DNA of 64,000 nucleotides from Vanessa cardui (Eukaryota; Arthropoda; Insecta; Lepidoptera; Nymphalidae). The stretch lies in contig NC_061154.1 in the NCBI RefSeq assembly GCF_905220365.1, positions 4,402,001 through 4,466,000 on the forward strand, in the 5' to 3' direction. The translations under genes were made by a program, and so were the position numbers. Below are positions 50,746 through 62,642 of this stretch, piece after piece. The notes beneath the pieces were generated by a model that was given only the letters and a program-made list of their open reading frames with translations, was not told the DNA's origin and searched no databases. Position 1 is the first letter of the stretch. Each line of letters opens with the position of its first letter.

Positions 50746-52120
50746 ATATTTATATCTAACATCTGAGTATCAGCCCCTAAAACTCGAGCTAAACCGTAAG
50801 ACTAGTGTATAAAAACATTCAGATTACTTTACAATTTTTTCTCAAGACCAGATATCGAACCTGCACTAGAACCAAGTATAAAATAAAACGATAATAACTA
50901 GCAGTACTAATTAGCTAGACTGAGACCTAAACCTGCGACCCTTGACCGGCTAAGCAGAAACATAACTTAAAACAAGAATTAAACACAATTTTGAAGAGTT
51001 TGCTGTGAACCTTACTGTTTATTAAAATTTCTAACGTACGTGCTTAGCTTAAAGTTTATTTTACATTGTAGTCAATGCCTTCAGAGAACGGAGTGCAAGA
51101 AGAGATAAAAAGTAAATCCTTCAGGTATTGTTTAGGGAGGATAAATACAATATGAGTGTTTTATGTAGGACGATAATAAAGCGCTTTGTGATATTTTTCT
51201 AGTTTAGTACTTCGTGATAAAAATAATAAATATTGTCGAGACAATTAACATTAAGAAAATAATAGTTTTACGTAACATAAAGTTAGCTTCAAGGCAGCAA
51301 TGCAGCATAATACGCTGACTTAACATTTGCAAATATTACAGTAACTGTATGCCAAATTTTACCAGTTTACTGCACTAAGACCAAATAAGGATTCAAAGAG
51401 TTGACGCAACTATCACTTGGAGCTACAATAGTTACACGTTGGTTACCTTAGCAAAAATCTTAACCCAATATTGCCGGTTCCAAGGCCTCTGATATTTCAT
51501 GGCCTTATTTTTGCATACAACGAGTCAGGATACCAACATATTTTGGACTTAAAACATCAGCACTGTGAAGGGAGCTTCAAAACTGTTTCTCCGGGATACT
51601 TATAGTAAGTTGTTGCATAGTACTAGTGAAGCAACACTTGACTCGCTATTGAAGATTATTCTGAAAACTTCGTAAATTCAATCGAAATATTTTCGATAAT
51701 TATACATAGAAAAAAAACATTTGAAACATGAACAAAGTAATAATTGTATACAAAAGTGCAGGTGTAGTTACGGCTTGATTTAAAGGTCCAAACCGTTATC
51801 TTCTTATAAATCAAAATATCTTGTACCTGACCATCTAGGGATCTTCATTCAATAGAATGAAATGTAAATCATCCAAACTGTGTCATGGTTTTCGAGTAGG
51901 TGAACAAAAATTTTGTTGGTCATCAAATTTAAATAACCAAAATGCCTTTACAACAACTTTGATATTTTATAATTGTTAATGATAGATTAGATTAGTAGAT
52001 GTCATCCTTACGTTTGATTGCGAGGTTAATCAATGGTTTATTTCATTTCAGATATTAACAAACAATTCTTAAAACGATAGAATTAAAATAAAGCTAATAT
52101 TTTTGGAAAATCGTAAATTT
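50746..52120. other. No recognised feature
   Basis: Unique-looking A+T-rich DNA between a SINE and MITE copy 2. Confidence 0.4.
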
Positions 52121-52446
52121 GATGTAGCATCGGCAAAATTCGTAAAACCGATCACATCCGAATTAAGTAGGCTGTCCTAAATTATAAATACCTATTCATT
52201 TCTTTTGTGAATATGATCACTTACAAAAACGTAATAACTTACAATATCGTGTGAAATAATATATTCATCAATTTAACACGTCCATTTACATGGACTTGCT
52301 TTCTCGGGTTGAGCTGCCGCGAGAATCTATAGCGACGAATAGTGTCGAATGGCGCGATAGGGAGCTATTTCTATTTTATATTAGGTTCTATAAATCGGCA
52401 GTAATCGATTTTATTAAATTTGCCTATGCTATATCTAAGTTGTTGT
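52121..52446. mobile_element. MITE-like inverted-repeat element, copy 2 (left end truncated)
   Basis: Begins gatgtagcatcggcaaaatt and keeps the interior block (gagaatctatagcgacgaat) and a right end tatgctatatctaagttgtt. The outer atacgacacaactta of the left end is missing. Confidence 0.6.
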
Positions 52447-53963
52447 ATTTAATATAACATAGTGGAACGAAGCTTGAAGTATCTTATCCTATTTCCTCAC
52501 AAAAGATTTTTACAGCAACTGTCGTCAAACTTTGTACGCGCACTTCATGCGTGAATCAATTTGTGCTCCCCAACATAAATACATTATAAATAATGTCTTA
52601 AGTCTACAGACGTTTATTTAAACTTCCAAATATCCTTAATCCTCATAGTGGTTGCTCTTGGAGATTTTTTCTAATATTTTGATAATTGTATCAAGTTTAG
52701 TAGTTTTAATTTCATCTATGGTTTCTTTCACCTCAACAATGCTCTACTTATCAGAACTATTTTTTATTTATAATATGAGTACTTTTTTTAAATCATTTAT
52801 TGTTTTGTGCCACTGGTGAGCTTGCCAATTACTGCTGATATAATAACCCCTGGTAAGCAATTAATGTGGATTTAAAATATTTAAATACTTTACTAACTAG
52901 AATTAAATATATTTACTATATAAAAAAAATTATAATAACTGCTTGTTTCTCAAGAAACGCCTACTTTCTTTACTGCAAATGGCCAAGTTATTTAATTTTT
53001 TCCTTACATTCAAATGTCTAAAGAATAAAATGTATTCTCGACATCAAAGGCATGGATAAAAATATCTCTTTATAAGCTTTGAAGGAGGTCCCTATGAAAG
53101 GTATGGATTTATTTATTTGTACACTATATTTACGAACACTCTTAAGACATGAAACTTATGATTTTTTTTTTTACAAAAGTAATCATTTATTAGTATTTGC
53201 TGGATGATGTAGTTGTTAATTTTCTGCTATTGAAATACACACTTACGGTCGATTTTGTCGAAACGTTTTCGTACACCTGAAACTAAAATGAGTTACAATG
53301 GAATACGGACATGGCAACAGAAGAAACAAAAACAAATTATAAAACGGTTCGTCGCTATTCGCTGTTTCATAACAAGAAATATAGAACGAATACAAACATT
53401 TACTATCAAATTATTTTTTGTATAGTATATCATGGTATTTTAGATCTTCTATTTTAATATTTGAGCATCAAATTAGCATGACAGAGCAGAAACTGTAATT
53501 TCTTCATATATTTATATACATATATATTCATAAGTATTTAAGACTGATCAATTTATAGAACGAATAGATACATATTGGTTATATTTTGGCGAATAAAATA
53601 TATTGCATCATGCTTAAAAAATACGATTATTCTTAAATACATCATAAATTATATATACGATTACTTGAAAACGATTTATTGTTTTTATTTATCAATCGTT
53701 TGTTTATCTTTATTTAATTAAATAGTAGATTTATATTGATTGTATTTTATAATAAGGTACGACATCGAACGATGCTAGGAAGTATTTAATATATAAGATA
53801 TAAAATTACTTTCTAATACAAAACACACATACAACACTATCAAAAGACTCATAACAAGCACATTTTTATTATATTAATATAAATATTATCTCTATAATTA
53901 AACCTTACTCAGCTGATAGTTCATAATTAATGTTAATAAATCACCCTTGATGTATGTTGTAGT
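52447..53963. other. No recognised feature
   Basis: A+T-rich DNA between MITE copy 2 and the hAT-like remnant. Confidence 0.45.
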
Positions 53964-54420
53964 CAGGGGCGGATCAACATAGGCCAATACTGAAGAAAAA
54001 TGTATAATATTGTAAATTAAAATTTTTAACACGATAGTAGATAGTCTTACCTCGTCTCGGATTCAAGGTATTTATTTTACTTTATTAGCTTTGACCAATA
54101 CCTTTGTATTGTATATACCTACCTATATCAGACAATTTGCAGGACAAACTCATTTTCACACCTCACATGTAGCGAGGGCACACCGGCATCTAGCTGGCTG
54201 GAATATTAAAGAATACCCACTTAAAAAAAACTAGCGATACTCACTCTACATTATTAGGAGGCATAGATCGCTTGCGCATGACCCAGCCCCCCAGAGATCC
54301 ATACATCTATTGATACTTTTAACGAAGGAAGAATGAGCGAATATCATCAGACAATGTTAATTAATTAAACAAGCGCCTACATAGTAGTAGCCTAGTGCCA
54401 CAAACTCACGTCCGCTCCTG
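53964..54420. mobile_element. Remnant hAT-like element with CAGNGGCGGA ends
   Basis: Left terminus caggggcggatc and right terminus inverse (gtccgctcctg reads CAGGAGCGGAC), 457 bp apart. Flanking octamers gttgtagt / tttttatt agree at only 5 of 8 positions. CAGNGGCGGAT termini are common on insect hAT elements. No ORF inside. Confidence 0.4.
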
Positions 54421-54740
54421 TTTTTATTGATGATTTATTTCACACAAGTAATTGAGGTTTTGGGTTTTGTTAAAATACAATTATAAAATTCAACCTATTG
54501 AATAATAAAATCACTCATTAACAAACGAATTCATTGTATTTAAGTGCATGAAATAAATCAGCAATATGATTTATTTAGTGTAATTAAAATCAGCGGCTGC
54601 AATAACTATTACTGAAACCAAAAAGCTTTTCAGGTATTGGTCAGTCATACTGTAAAAAAATTGTGATGTGTTTAGCTTCCAATGGTACATGAGCCAGTGT
54701 GATTAAAATCACAAGATAAATAACATCCTCTATTTTTTTA

Positions 54741-54991
54741 ATAAATAATAAATATTGAACAACATCACATACATATCTCTGATGCCAATGTTTGAAGCTA
54801 AAGCACTTGTGTTATAGAAAATCAGAAGTAACGACGGTACCACAAACACCAAGACAACATGTAAATTAATGAACTTTTTCCACATCGAGTCGACCGGGAA
54901 TCGAAATCGGGAATCTCAGAGTGGTGTACCCATGGTCGAATATTGTGTACACCGGTTGTACACAATATTCGACCACGGAGGTCGTCGAATA
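54741..54991 (-). repeat. SINE family B with snap-back head
   Basis: Antisense copy: tail aaataataaatattgaacaa, body aagcacttgtgttatagaaa and box B antisense gggaatcgaaatcgg. Its head contains a perfect 19-bp inverted repeat (54933-54951 / 54957-54975) with a 5-bp loop, of different sequence from the one at 16356. Confidence 0.75.
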
Positions 54992-55599
54992 TAATCGGAT
55001 CTTCTATACTTTGGTTTTCCAGTGGACGCATTTACGATGTGGCTGTTTGAAATCGGTAAAAGTATAATCTATTTTAAAATATATTTGACGGACAACTCTA
55101 TGAAACTGAAACTGAACATGCCAATTGTTTAGACAGCACACGTCGATCCAATCCTATTCTAAATAAAATATTGGCAATTTTAATTGTTTTAAAAATATAT
55201 ATGTGCCGATTTAAATATTCGTGAAAATAAAAAAAAATGACATATCCTCTAATGGTTTTATATACAAAAGATTATTCTTTAAAACAAGATTTTCCTTCAC
55301 AAATTTATTAGTTTATCGAGACTTTTCTATTTCCTTTAGACATATCTTGATTTACATATATGTTTAATTTTGTTTATTATGTTTCGCATTTTCATGACAC
55401 AACCGATGGTTCCATCGTATCAATATGTCAACAAAGTTGAAGACTGCATCCTGATGTCGATGTCACGAAGGAAATTACGAAACAAAAACTTCCGGATAAA
55501 CCTCTTGCTTCATGTTACGCAAGAAAATAATATTTTTGTTAATTAAAATACTTATCGCTTTATTTTTTTTATAATTTTTTTGTTAAAAGCTTGTTAACT

Positions 55600-55803
55600 C
55601 CACCTGGGTGTTAGCCACTCATCACATTTCAATCGCCAAATAGCATTACTCAGTATCGTTGTGAAAGTTTGAAAAGTGAGTAAGCCGGAGTTCACAGATA
55701 CGAGGGATATGCCATCTAAGTTCCCAAGGCTTTTTCAAGGTGCCAATGTCTATGGACAATGTTGGACTTACCGTAAGATGGCACACTTGTCTGTCCGCCT
55801 ACT
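55600..55803 (-). repeat. 'gccacctgatgg' family, diverged
   Basis: Antisense: ttagccactcatcacatttc, tgaaaagtgagtaagccgga, ctaagttcccaaggcttttt, accgtaagatggcacacttg and gtccgcctactcg. Confidence 0.55.
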
Positions 55804-56345
55804 CGTATAAAATATCATTAAACATACGATATTATACAATATTATTGTGTTGTGAAGTGATAAATCTGTGAAAAAAATAAAAATACACATGATGACATTC
55901 AAGTTACGATATTAAGCATTCGATAAAAAATTATTACTTTCCTCAAATATGCCATGTCATTGCTTTCCAAAATTGTATTCATATTAGCCACAATATCGAA
56001 AGGTGTGATAATGAAGGATGAGGTTTTTTTAATCTAAGTGTTTAATAATTGGCTTGACACAGATTCCATGCCATCCGCACCCAGTTTAAAATTTCAACCT
56101 GTATATTTACTAAATATTCAAACACGAAGTTCGAAATAAAACCCAATATGAAATAGAAGCAAACAATTGATTTATATAAAAAAAAGTGTTAGAATTATTA
56201 ATGGCCGAGAATCCATCACGCGAAAACTTCAACAAAGAGGATAAAAATTTAAAATCTCGAACATTACTCCACCCAACTGGTTTACACGAACATGGGTTTG
56301 GCTGGAATATTTGTCGTAAATAAAAGATACGCGTATGTATTATAC

Positions 56346-56521
56346 GACTAATATAGAGAATTACAGTCTCATTCAGGCGGTAACGAGCGTTAGCGTAAAT
56401 AAAATATTTGTACGAAGCAAACATTTAAAAAAATAAGCAACAATACGTGAAATAATTACTTGTTTATCTTAGATTATTTATTTAACTAGAATGTCGCACT
56501 ACAAAACTGTAACAAACGAGT
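56346..56521 (+). repeat. Shared flank of MITE copies 1 and 3 (second occurrence)
   Basis: Partner of 46672-46850. The shared tract including the MITE is about 490-540 bp in both places. Confidence 0.7.
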
Positions 56522-56884
56522 TATAGTACGACACAACTTAGATGTAGCATCGATAAAATTCGTAACCGATCACATCCGAATTAAATAGACTATACCAAAT
56601 TACCAATATTTATTTCTTATGTGAATATGATCTTTACACAAACGTAATAATACAAGTTATTACCATATATACCATAATTATGACCAATCTATATTATGAA
56701 TAATATCAGACAATTTGACATGTCGATTTACATGCACATGCTTTCTCGGGTTGAACGGACGCGAGAATCTATAGCGATGAATAGAGTCGAATGGAGCGAT
56801 AGGGACCTATTTCTATTGGTTGTATTAATCGGTGATAGGTTTATTGAATTTGCCGATGATACATCTAAGTTGTGTCGTACTATA
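56522..56884. mobile_element. MITE-like inverted-repeat element, copy 3 (best ends)
   Basis: Left end tatagtacgacacaactta and right end inverse (taagttgtgtcgtactata) match perfectly over at least 20 bp, continuing gatgta(g/t)catcg. The outermost TATA could include a TA target duplication. The interior is like the other two copies; the 75-codon ORF is not a gene. Confidence 0.68.
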
Positions 56885-57234
56885 CATTCCTCGCATACAA
56901 CTTATAGACAACATAGTCTATAGTTGATACTGAGCTCTAAGATGCAGTGGATGATAGCGTCTTGTATAAGTTGAAAATAAAAGGATATATACAAAACAAA
57001 AATGAATCTTTTCTAAATAGGAACGAATCACGGAAAATAGTAATAGTATATATGTTTTAAGACTAAGAAATTACACGCTTACCTCAAGAAGTATTTACAT
57101 CGATGAGACATATTTTTGCGCGTGATAAATCGAACAATTCGTGAGGAAGATTGTTCTGTTGTTATAAATGCGAAAGTAAGTTACGCTTCTAAGCATCATA
57201 AAATATAGCCAAGCGTCTTAGACATGATGGGGCA

Positions 57235-57400
57235 AATATCAAAATCAAAAAAATATTCAAAATGTATTTTTTTCAAGTAGACTTTTACAAGCACTCTTGA
57301 ATCATTTAACAAACTATACTGAATGAAGCTACCGCCGGTTCGGGATGCTGATTCTACTGAGAGCAACCGGCAAGAAATGCAGTACCTACTTACTTACCAT
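57235..57400 (-). repeat. LINE-type 3' tail
   Basis: Antisense copy: tttttcaagtagacttttac, aagctaccgccggttcggga and ccggcaagaaatgcagtacc. The plus-strand ORF starting at 57345 begins in it and is not supported as a gene. Confidence 0.65.
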
Positions 57401-58089
57401 AAGTTTCAGAGTACCTATATCAGACAAGATGGAATTAGTATATCAATCAAGATTGGCTTCTTTATACCTAATATTTGATAAAACATACTTTTCATCTGGT
57501 AAGCAGATGGGTGAAGGACGATCCCCCTCAGATCTTGTATAACGTATGTTAGTCCATATGGAATCTGTTATCTCGCATAGCAAGTCTAACAAAATAAGCG
57601 GATTTTTCAGCAATCTAAACAACGCTGTGATTTATTATTGTAATAACATCATGAAGAATTTATAAATAAAAAAATATTTTATACATTGAGCCATGGGAAT
57701 TTGTCCCTACGTAATTACTTAAGTCTTAATAAATGTAAATAAAATTAAATGTCATGCTAAATGGTTGATGAAAATGACAATATATCTGAATCTGGGGTAC
57801 AACAGAGGTCCTATTCGGCCCTTTAGTAATATTCTGTTACGAGTGTCAATTAAAAGATATATCACACAACAAATAAAAAAAATCAAGAAGTATTTAGCTG
57901 CCATACTAATTTACTAGATCCAGCTGACCCCTTTTTTCAACGCGTTCTCAGCCTTGGCAGTCTATCTAGACATACAAATAAAGAAGATCTAAACACAGGC
58001 TTTGAATCGTGATAAATGCTCAATTCCAGATTCTATCTATAAATATTTTATTTAACATGTTAGCAGCAAACAATTTTTTCCCAAAACAG

Positions 58090-58278
58090 GTTCTAATAAA
58101 ATCAGATCTTCGGTACATATGATAAGTCGAGGCCATTTTTGCTGTCTATCGTCGTCTGGACAATTTGAAAGAACAAGCATGGTCCCACAATGCGCGCCCA
58201 TAGCCCGCAGGCATGAGCTGGACCAAGACGAGGAAATAACGAAACTCCTAAGTGCCAGAAATATTAATAATGCACATC
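58090..58278 (+). CDS. Candidate internal exon of an unrecognised gene
   Basis: The segment is preceded by an acceptor-like tract (aattttttcccaaaacag) and followed by the consensus donor GTAAGT at 58279. One frame is open from acceptor to donor, with two bases before the first full codon and one base after the last. It encodes about 62 residues, including MVPQCAPIARRHELDQDEE and a hydrophilic ITKLLSARNINNA stretch. G+C content is higher than in the flanks. I do not recognise the protein. Its phase matches the next candidate exon at 59086, leaving an intron of 807 bp. Against it: a second frame over 58129-58200 also reads plausibly (AVYRRLDNLKEQAW), so this may be a decayed fragment of an older gene or element. 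Confidence 0.25.
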
Positions 58279-58744
58279 GTAAGTGTGAGGCACTATTATC
58301 GCCAGTGATTTAATTCCTGTAAATATTGGACGGTTTTCTTGAAAAATTATCTACTAACATTTCATATGGAGTAAAATGGGTCCATAACCGATATAAAATT
58401 TAAAATATACATATATTCAAGATCTTAAGGTTGTATTTATAATTAAATGTTCCTTTCATTATGAGATTTTTTTGTATTTTATTTCATTGCGTATTCAATA
58501 GATAAAACCTGAAAACTATTTAAAGTATATTGTAAAAAAAAAGAAGAAGAAGAGAACCGTGACACGTTATAGGTTTTATGAAGAAGTAAATGATAATTTC
58601 TAATCATTATAGTGCTTAGAAAATCGTACAATGTAACGAAACAAAGTCGATCTTCTAATGTGTTATTCGGCGAAATAAAGATTATTTGAGCATCTAATTA
58701 GCAATATGAAAAACTATGTTAAATTTCAAACCAATCGAACTTAT

Positions 58745-58908
58745 AATCAAATCATTTAAAACAAATCAAAATATGATTTGTTCAAGTAGACTCAAAGCAA
58801 TTTTGAATCTTCATATCACAGTGTTGAATTAAATTTAAAGCTACCAGGTTTAGAAATTAGATTCTACCGAGAAGAACCGACAAGAAAAGAAGTACTTACT
58901 CCTTTCTA
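58745..58908 (-). repeat. LINE-type 3' tail
   Basis: Antisense copy: aatatgatttgttcaagtag, agctaccaggtttagaaatt and ctaccgagaagaaccgacaa. It lies inside the 807-bp gap between the two candidate exons at 58090 and 59086. Confidence 0.65.
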
Positions 58909-59085
58909 CAAGTTTATTTATGAAGAATGTCAAAAAAGTATAATGAAATAAATAATTAACCTCGTCATTTTATCTTTAATATAAATTCGTTTTAAGTAAT
59001 ATTTTTTTTATCAATGATTTTTCTTAACTTTAAATTTTTAATAGACCAAGTATAAAAACAACTGTGTAATTGTTTCTTATTACAG

Positions 59086-59303
59086 AAACGAATGCCGCGC
59101 CCCAGGAAGAATGTATTAACTTCGCGAAGTCGGAAACTAAGTGTTATTGGTTTACCTTTCCTCCTCGTGTCTATACAACGATTGTCAACGATTCTTTCAA
59201 ACATATCTATACTAGCGACGCGCCCCGGCTTCGCACGGATATAATACTGATACGGATTATACACACAGAATTTGTTTATTTACATCACATTAGATACTAC
59301 TAA
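59086..59303 (+). CDS. Candidate terminal exon of an unrecognised gene, running into a repeat
   Basis: A strong acceptor (tgtttcttattacag, ending 59085) precedes an open segment. Joined in phase to the candidate exon at 58090-58278, it reads TNAAPQEECINFAKSETKC, then WFTFPPRVYTTIV, and stops at 59303. From about 59205 the frame enters a dispersed repeat (the 'cttcgcacgg' family), so the last 33 or so codons are repeat-derived. Either a repeat supplied the end of the gene, or it broke the original exon. Another frame is also open for about 50 codons, as expected for a locally G+C-richer stretch. Function unknown. Confidence 0.22.
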
Positions 59304-59475
59304 AATTGTCAGTGTTTTTTAACTATGATATCCATGTATATAACAAAAGCCTTCCTCTCGAAGCAATCTATCTATTAAAAAAACCGCATCAAAATCCGTT
59401 GAGTAATTTTAAAGTTCTAAGGATATATAATGGACAGACAGCGGTAAGTGACTTTGTTTTATACTATGTAATAAT
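59205..59475 (+). repeat. Dispersed repeat, 'cttcgcacgg' family
   Basis: ctagcgacgcgccccggctt, atactgatacggattataca, ccttcctctcgaagcaatct, tcaaaatccgttgagtaatt and ttttatactatgtaataatt. It forms the end of the candidate exon starting at 59086. Confidence 0.72.
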
Positions 59476-62449
59476 TATGATTATTTTGTTTATACATAAT
59501 ATTGTTGTAAACGTAACATAATATGCGAAGCAACTGTAACTTTCAGTTATCTCGTAAAGAGTCTCGTATTTCGCTCAACAAACTGCATTGAAATTTTTCA
59601 CACCATTCTTCTACTGATGACAATATTAGATTGGAATAACAGCGTTAGTACAAGAAACAAATAAGAAGTTCTTTTTAAAAGTGCGTTAATTTGTTTTAAC
59701 TTTTTTTAAGTACTCGATAGTGCATAAAATAAATTAAAATGAAACTAGAGATTTGACGTTTCCTTTATTTGTTTATTTTTTTAATAATATAAGTTCGTTT
59801 TATCAAAGATTTTTAATTCATAGCTTTTGCCTTGCTATTATCATGCATTACTTACAAAACATGTTTTTAACGAATTTTTAATTTTCAAAATTAAGATGTT
59901 CCATTTAAAAGTCATTCTTAACTTAAATACAATTGAAGTACTTAATTGCATTTTAATACTTTAGTAAAGTCCAGTTGATAAATTTTATAGGAAAACTCGA
60001 GTCTTAGATTTATAAAACCGACACGAAGCGTCCTCAATTCCCAACTACTTTATGTGTTCACAGTCGTATTCCTCTTGACTACCACGTTTCTATTTCAACT
60101 TCGTTTACAGGAAAAATAAGTAAAGTGCAAAACGAACATGCAACAAACACTGTTAGACTGGAAAATTGTTTTAATTTAAAAGCATTTTGTTTTTATTTAT
60201 GACATCAGATATTCGGTTATACTTTTAACTGTTATTTAGTTAATTATAACGTAAGCTGACGAAATTTTAAATTGAGTAATGTTTTGCAGATTTTTTTTAA
60301 CTCACAGAAACAGTTTCAGATTTATTAAGATTTAAAAGCTATAATATTTTTTAATTAAATATTTAGTGTTAATGAAATTGAAAATTCAAAGACATTTTAA
60401 AAGTTCATATCTTTGCTAATATTATTAAACTGCTAATAGTATTCCTATGGGTAGGAACTTTCAACAACGCGTTCCAATTGATGACAATATAAATAATTTC
60501 GAGACCTTATTTCGAAATATGCCTTAAGTTTCATGTACATTGTTTTAGTTATTAGTTTCAGACAGATAGATATAGATAAACGTAAAACGATACATTAACG
60601 ATTCATTCAATAAATATTTAAGTAATTTTTTTTTTAATGCGACTTATCTTATATCCAAAATATTATATTTAAACGTCTTTTCATTTCGTCTTCATCATAA
60701 CTTACAATTTAGTTTGAGATTGATTTTTAAGCAAGTTGCCTGCTTCTCGCTAATTATCCTTGGAAATGATCCCAACGAAATGAACGCAACGAACGATGCA
60801 ATATTTTAGAGGCACTTTTATCATCAAAGAGAAAGAAAGAGAACACGATGTAATATGAGAATATTTCCTTGATGTGCTGTGCACATAAAGCTTATAATCG
60901 GGATACCTGTATATGAGATAAATATAATGTTTCAAACTTCCTTCTAATTTACAGTGGCACTTCTTCACTTGAACACATTCCTCCTGTTTATCTTATGTTA
61001 TTTATTTTATTATTCCTTATGTTTATTTGTCTGTTCTGAAATATAGTAGAGATACTATATTTCAGAACAGACAAACTCCATGAAAATACAGATGATCTGT
61101 ACGTATACACTCGCAGTATAAGCTAGGCATGTGATTTGACGGGACGGGAACTGTGGCCGTCGCCTTTTTAATTTTCCTTTTCCTCGTAAAATACAAGGGA
61201 TTTTCCAGTTGCTGTTGTTTTGCCGTCCTTTTTTTCGAAGCGCTTTATGATTGCATGTTATACGAGAATATACTCGTATTTAATAAAAATATATAAAAAT
61301 CCTTTCAACTTTTACGGTAATGGATATTTTTACGAGTGAGAATTGTAAAACCTCTGTTTCCTTTTTATAAAGCACAATATATTAGTTCAGAATATATTTT
61401 TATAAATACATCAATTATGAAAATTATAGAAACTGTACACCTCTACATTGGACAATACGAGCTCGGCGGCCGGCTCTAAACCAATTGTGTGTCAATTGTG
61501 CAAGACTTGCAGACTAATTTATGCTTTTGAGTGTCACATGTAACAAGTTTGCGTCTATTGTGTGGGTTGTATTAAATAACCTTACTGATAGCCGCTTGTT
61601 ACTAGCCGTAATAAATTGCAAACATTTATTCTTTAAATGAAAATTCGTTGATAAAATATTCAATGTCGCATTCTAAACATAAAAATGTGCAAATTTGTTG
61701 CTATAGTAAATGTTACGAGAATCTGTATCCACGAGAAAAGGTAATTCAAATCTTAATTCATTAATAAAAATATTGTTGTTTTTTTACTTGCAAAACCCAA
61801 GACACATTGTCCCGCCTGTGATATAATATATCTAATTACAATTAACGCGATCGATTGACCTGTATTAACATCTATTAATGTTCTGCAATGCTATCTAGTT
61901 GCGAGTTACAACAAAGTTTATTATAAAAAAACCCTAAAAAATAAATACGTACTAATTTTCATAGCGGTCGGTTGAAACCCTGTCATATTAAAATAGACCA
62001 ACGTAATGCGTATCGTCGTACAAAATGCACGCTGTCATTGTGGATTTTCGTCAAAAGCTAAAACTCTAAATAAAATTTCCACATTTTTAATGTACTTTCT
62101 ACTAATACCTACCCGGAAAAAACATAAAACTTTTTGCGTTTGTTATCCGACTGTACACTACGGTTAATAATTCTTTTGTAGGACATTCTATACGCTTTTA
62201 CAGCGGGATCCCAGAAAGTATCGAGAAATATATGTACGTACGAATACAAAAACACAACTGTATATTTTTGTGTTATTGCAACACCATATGGTTACACTAA
62301 GACCAAAGAAATATTTGTATATACCTATATTACGAAAGTTATAACGTGATAGAAAAAATATTATGACAATAAGAAGAAATCCTTACGTCTTTACTGCGCA
62401 TAAATGTATCGGTATTATACTGCCTTCACGATTTTTAATATTTTTTTTT
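59476..62449. other. No recognised feature except one palindrome
   Basis: A+T-rich; holds the perfect palindrome at 61026. No exon-like segment was recognised. Confidence 0.45.
61026..61075. repeat. Perfect 23-bp snap-back palindrome
   Basis: Arms 61026-61048 and 61053-61075 (tttgtctgttctgaaatata and its inverse) are perfectly complementary around a gaga loop. It is not inside a repeat family I recognise. Confidence 0.85.
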
Positions 62450-62642
62450 TTTGCTATTGGTTTGCGGACAAACATATGAGCCACCTGAAGGTAAATGGTC
62501 AACTCACCACCTAACCATTCCTTTCGTTGCCAATGCGCCACCATTTGGGAACTAAGATGTTATGTCCCTTGTTTCTATCGTTACATTGGCTGACTCACTT
62601 TTCAAACCGGAACAGTACCACGTACTGTTGTTTTGATCTGCA
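62450..62642 (+). repeat. 'gccacctgatgg' family, 3'-truncated
   Basis: ctattggtttgcggacaaac, gagccacctgaaggtaaatg, caatgcgccaccatttggga, acttttcaaaccggaacagt and gtactgttgttttgat. Confidence 0.62.

Noticed and set aside
56696..56923. 75-codon plus-strand ORF
   Set aside because: It lies in MITE copy 3; the resemblance to the ORF at 46962 comes from shared element DNA.
61026..61075. MicroRNA precursor at the perfect hairpin
   Set aside because: Perfect arms and a 4-nt loop are unlike typical animal precursors, and similar snap-backs occur inside repeats.
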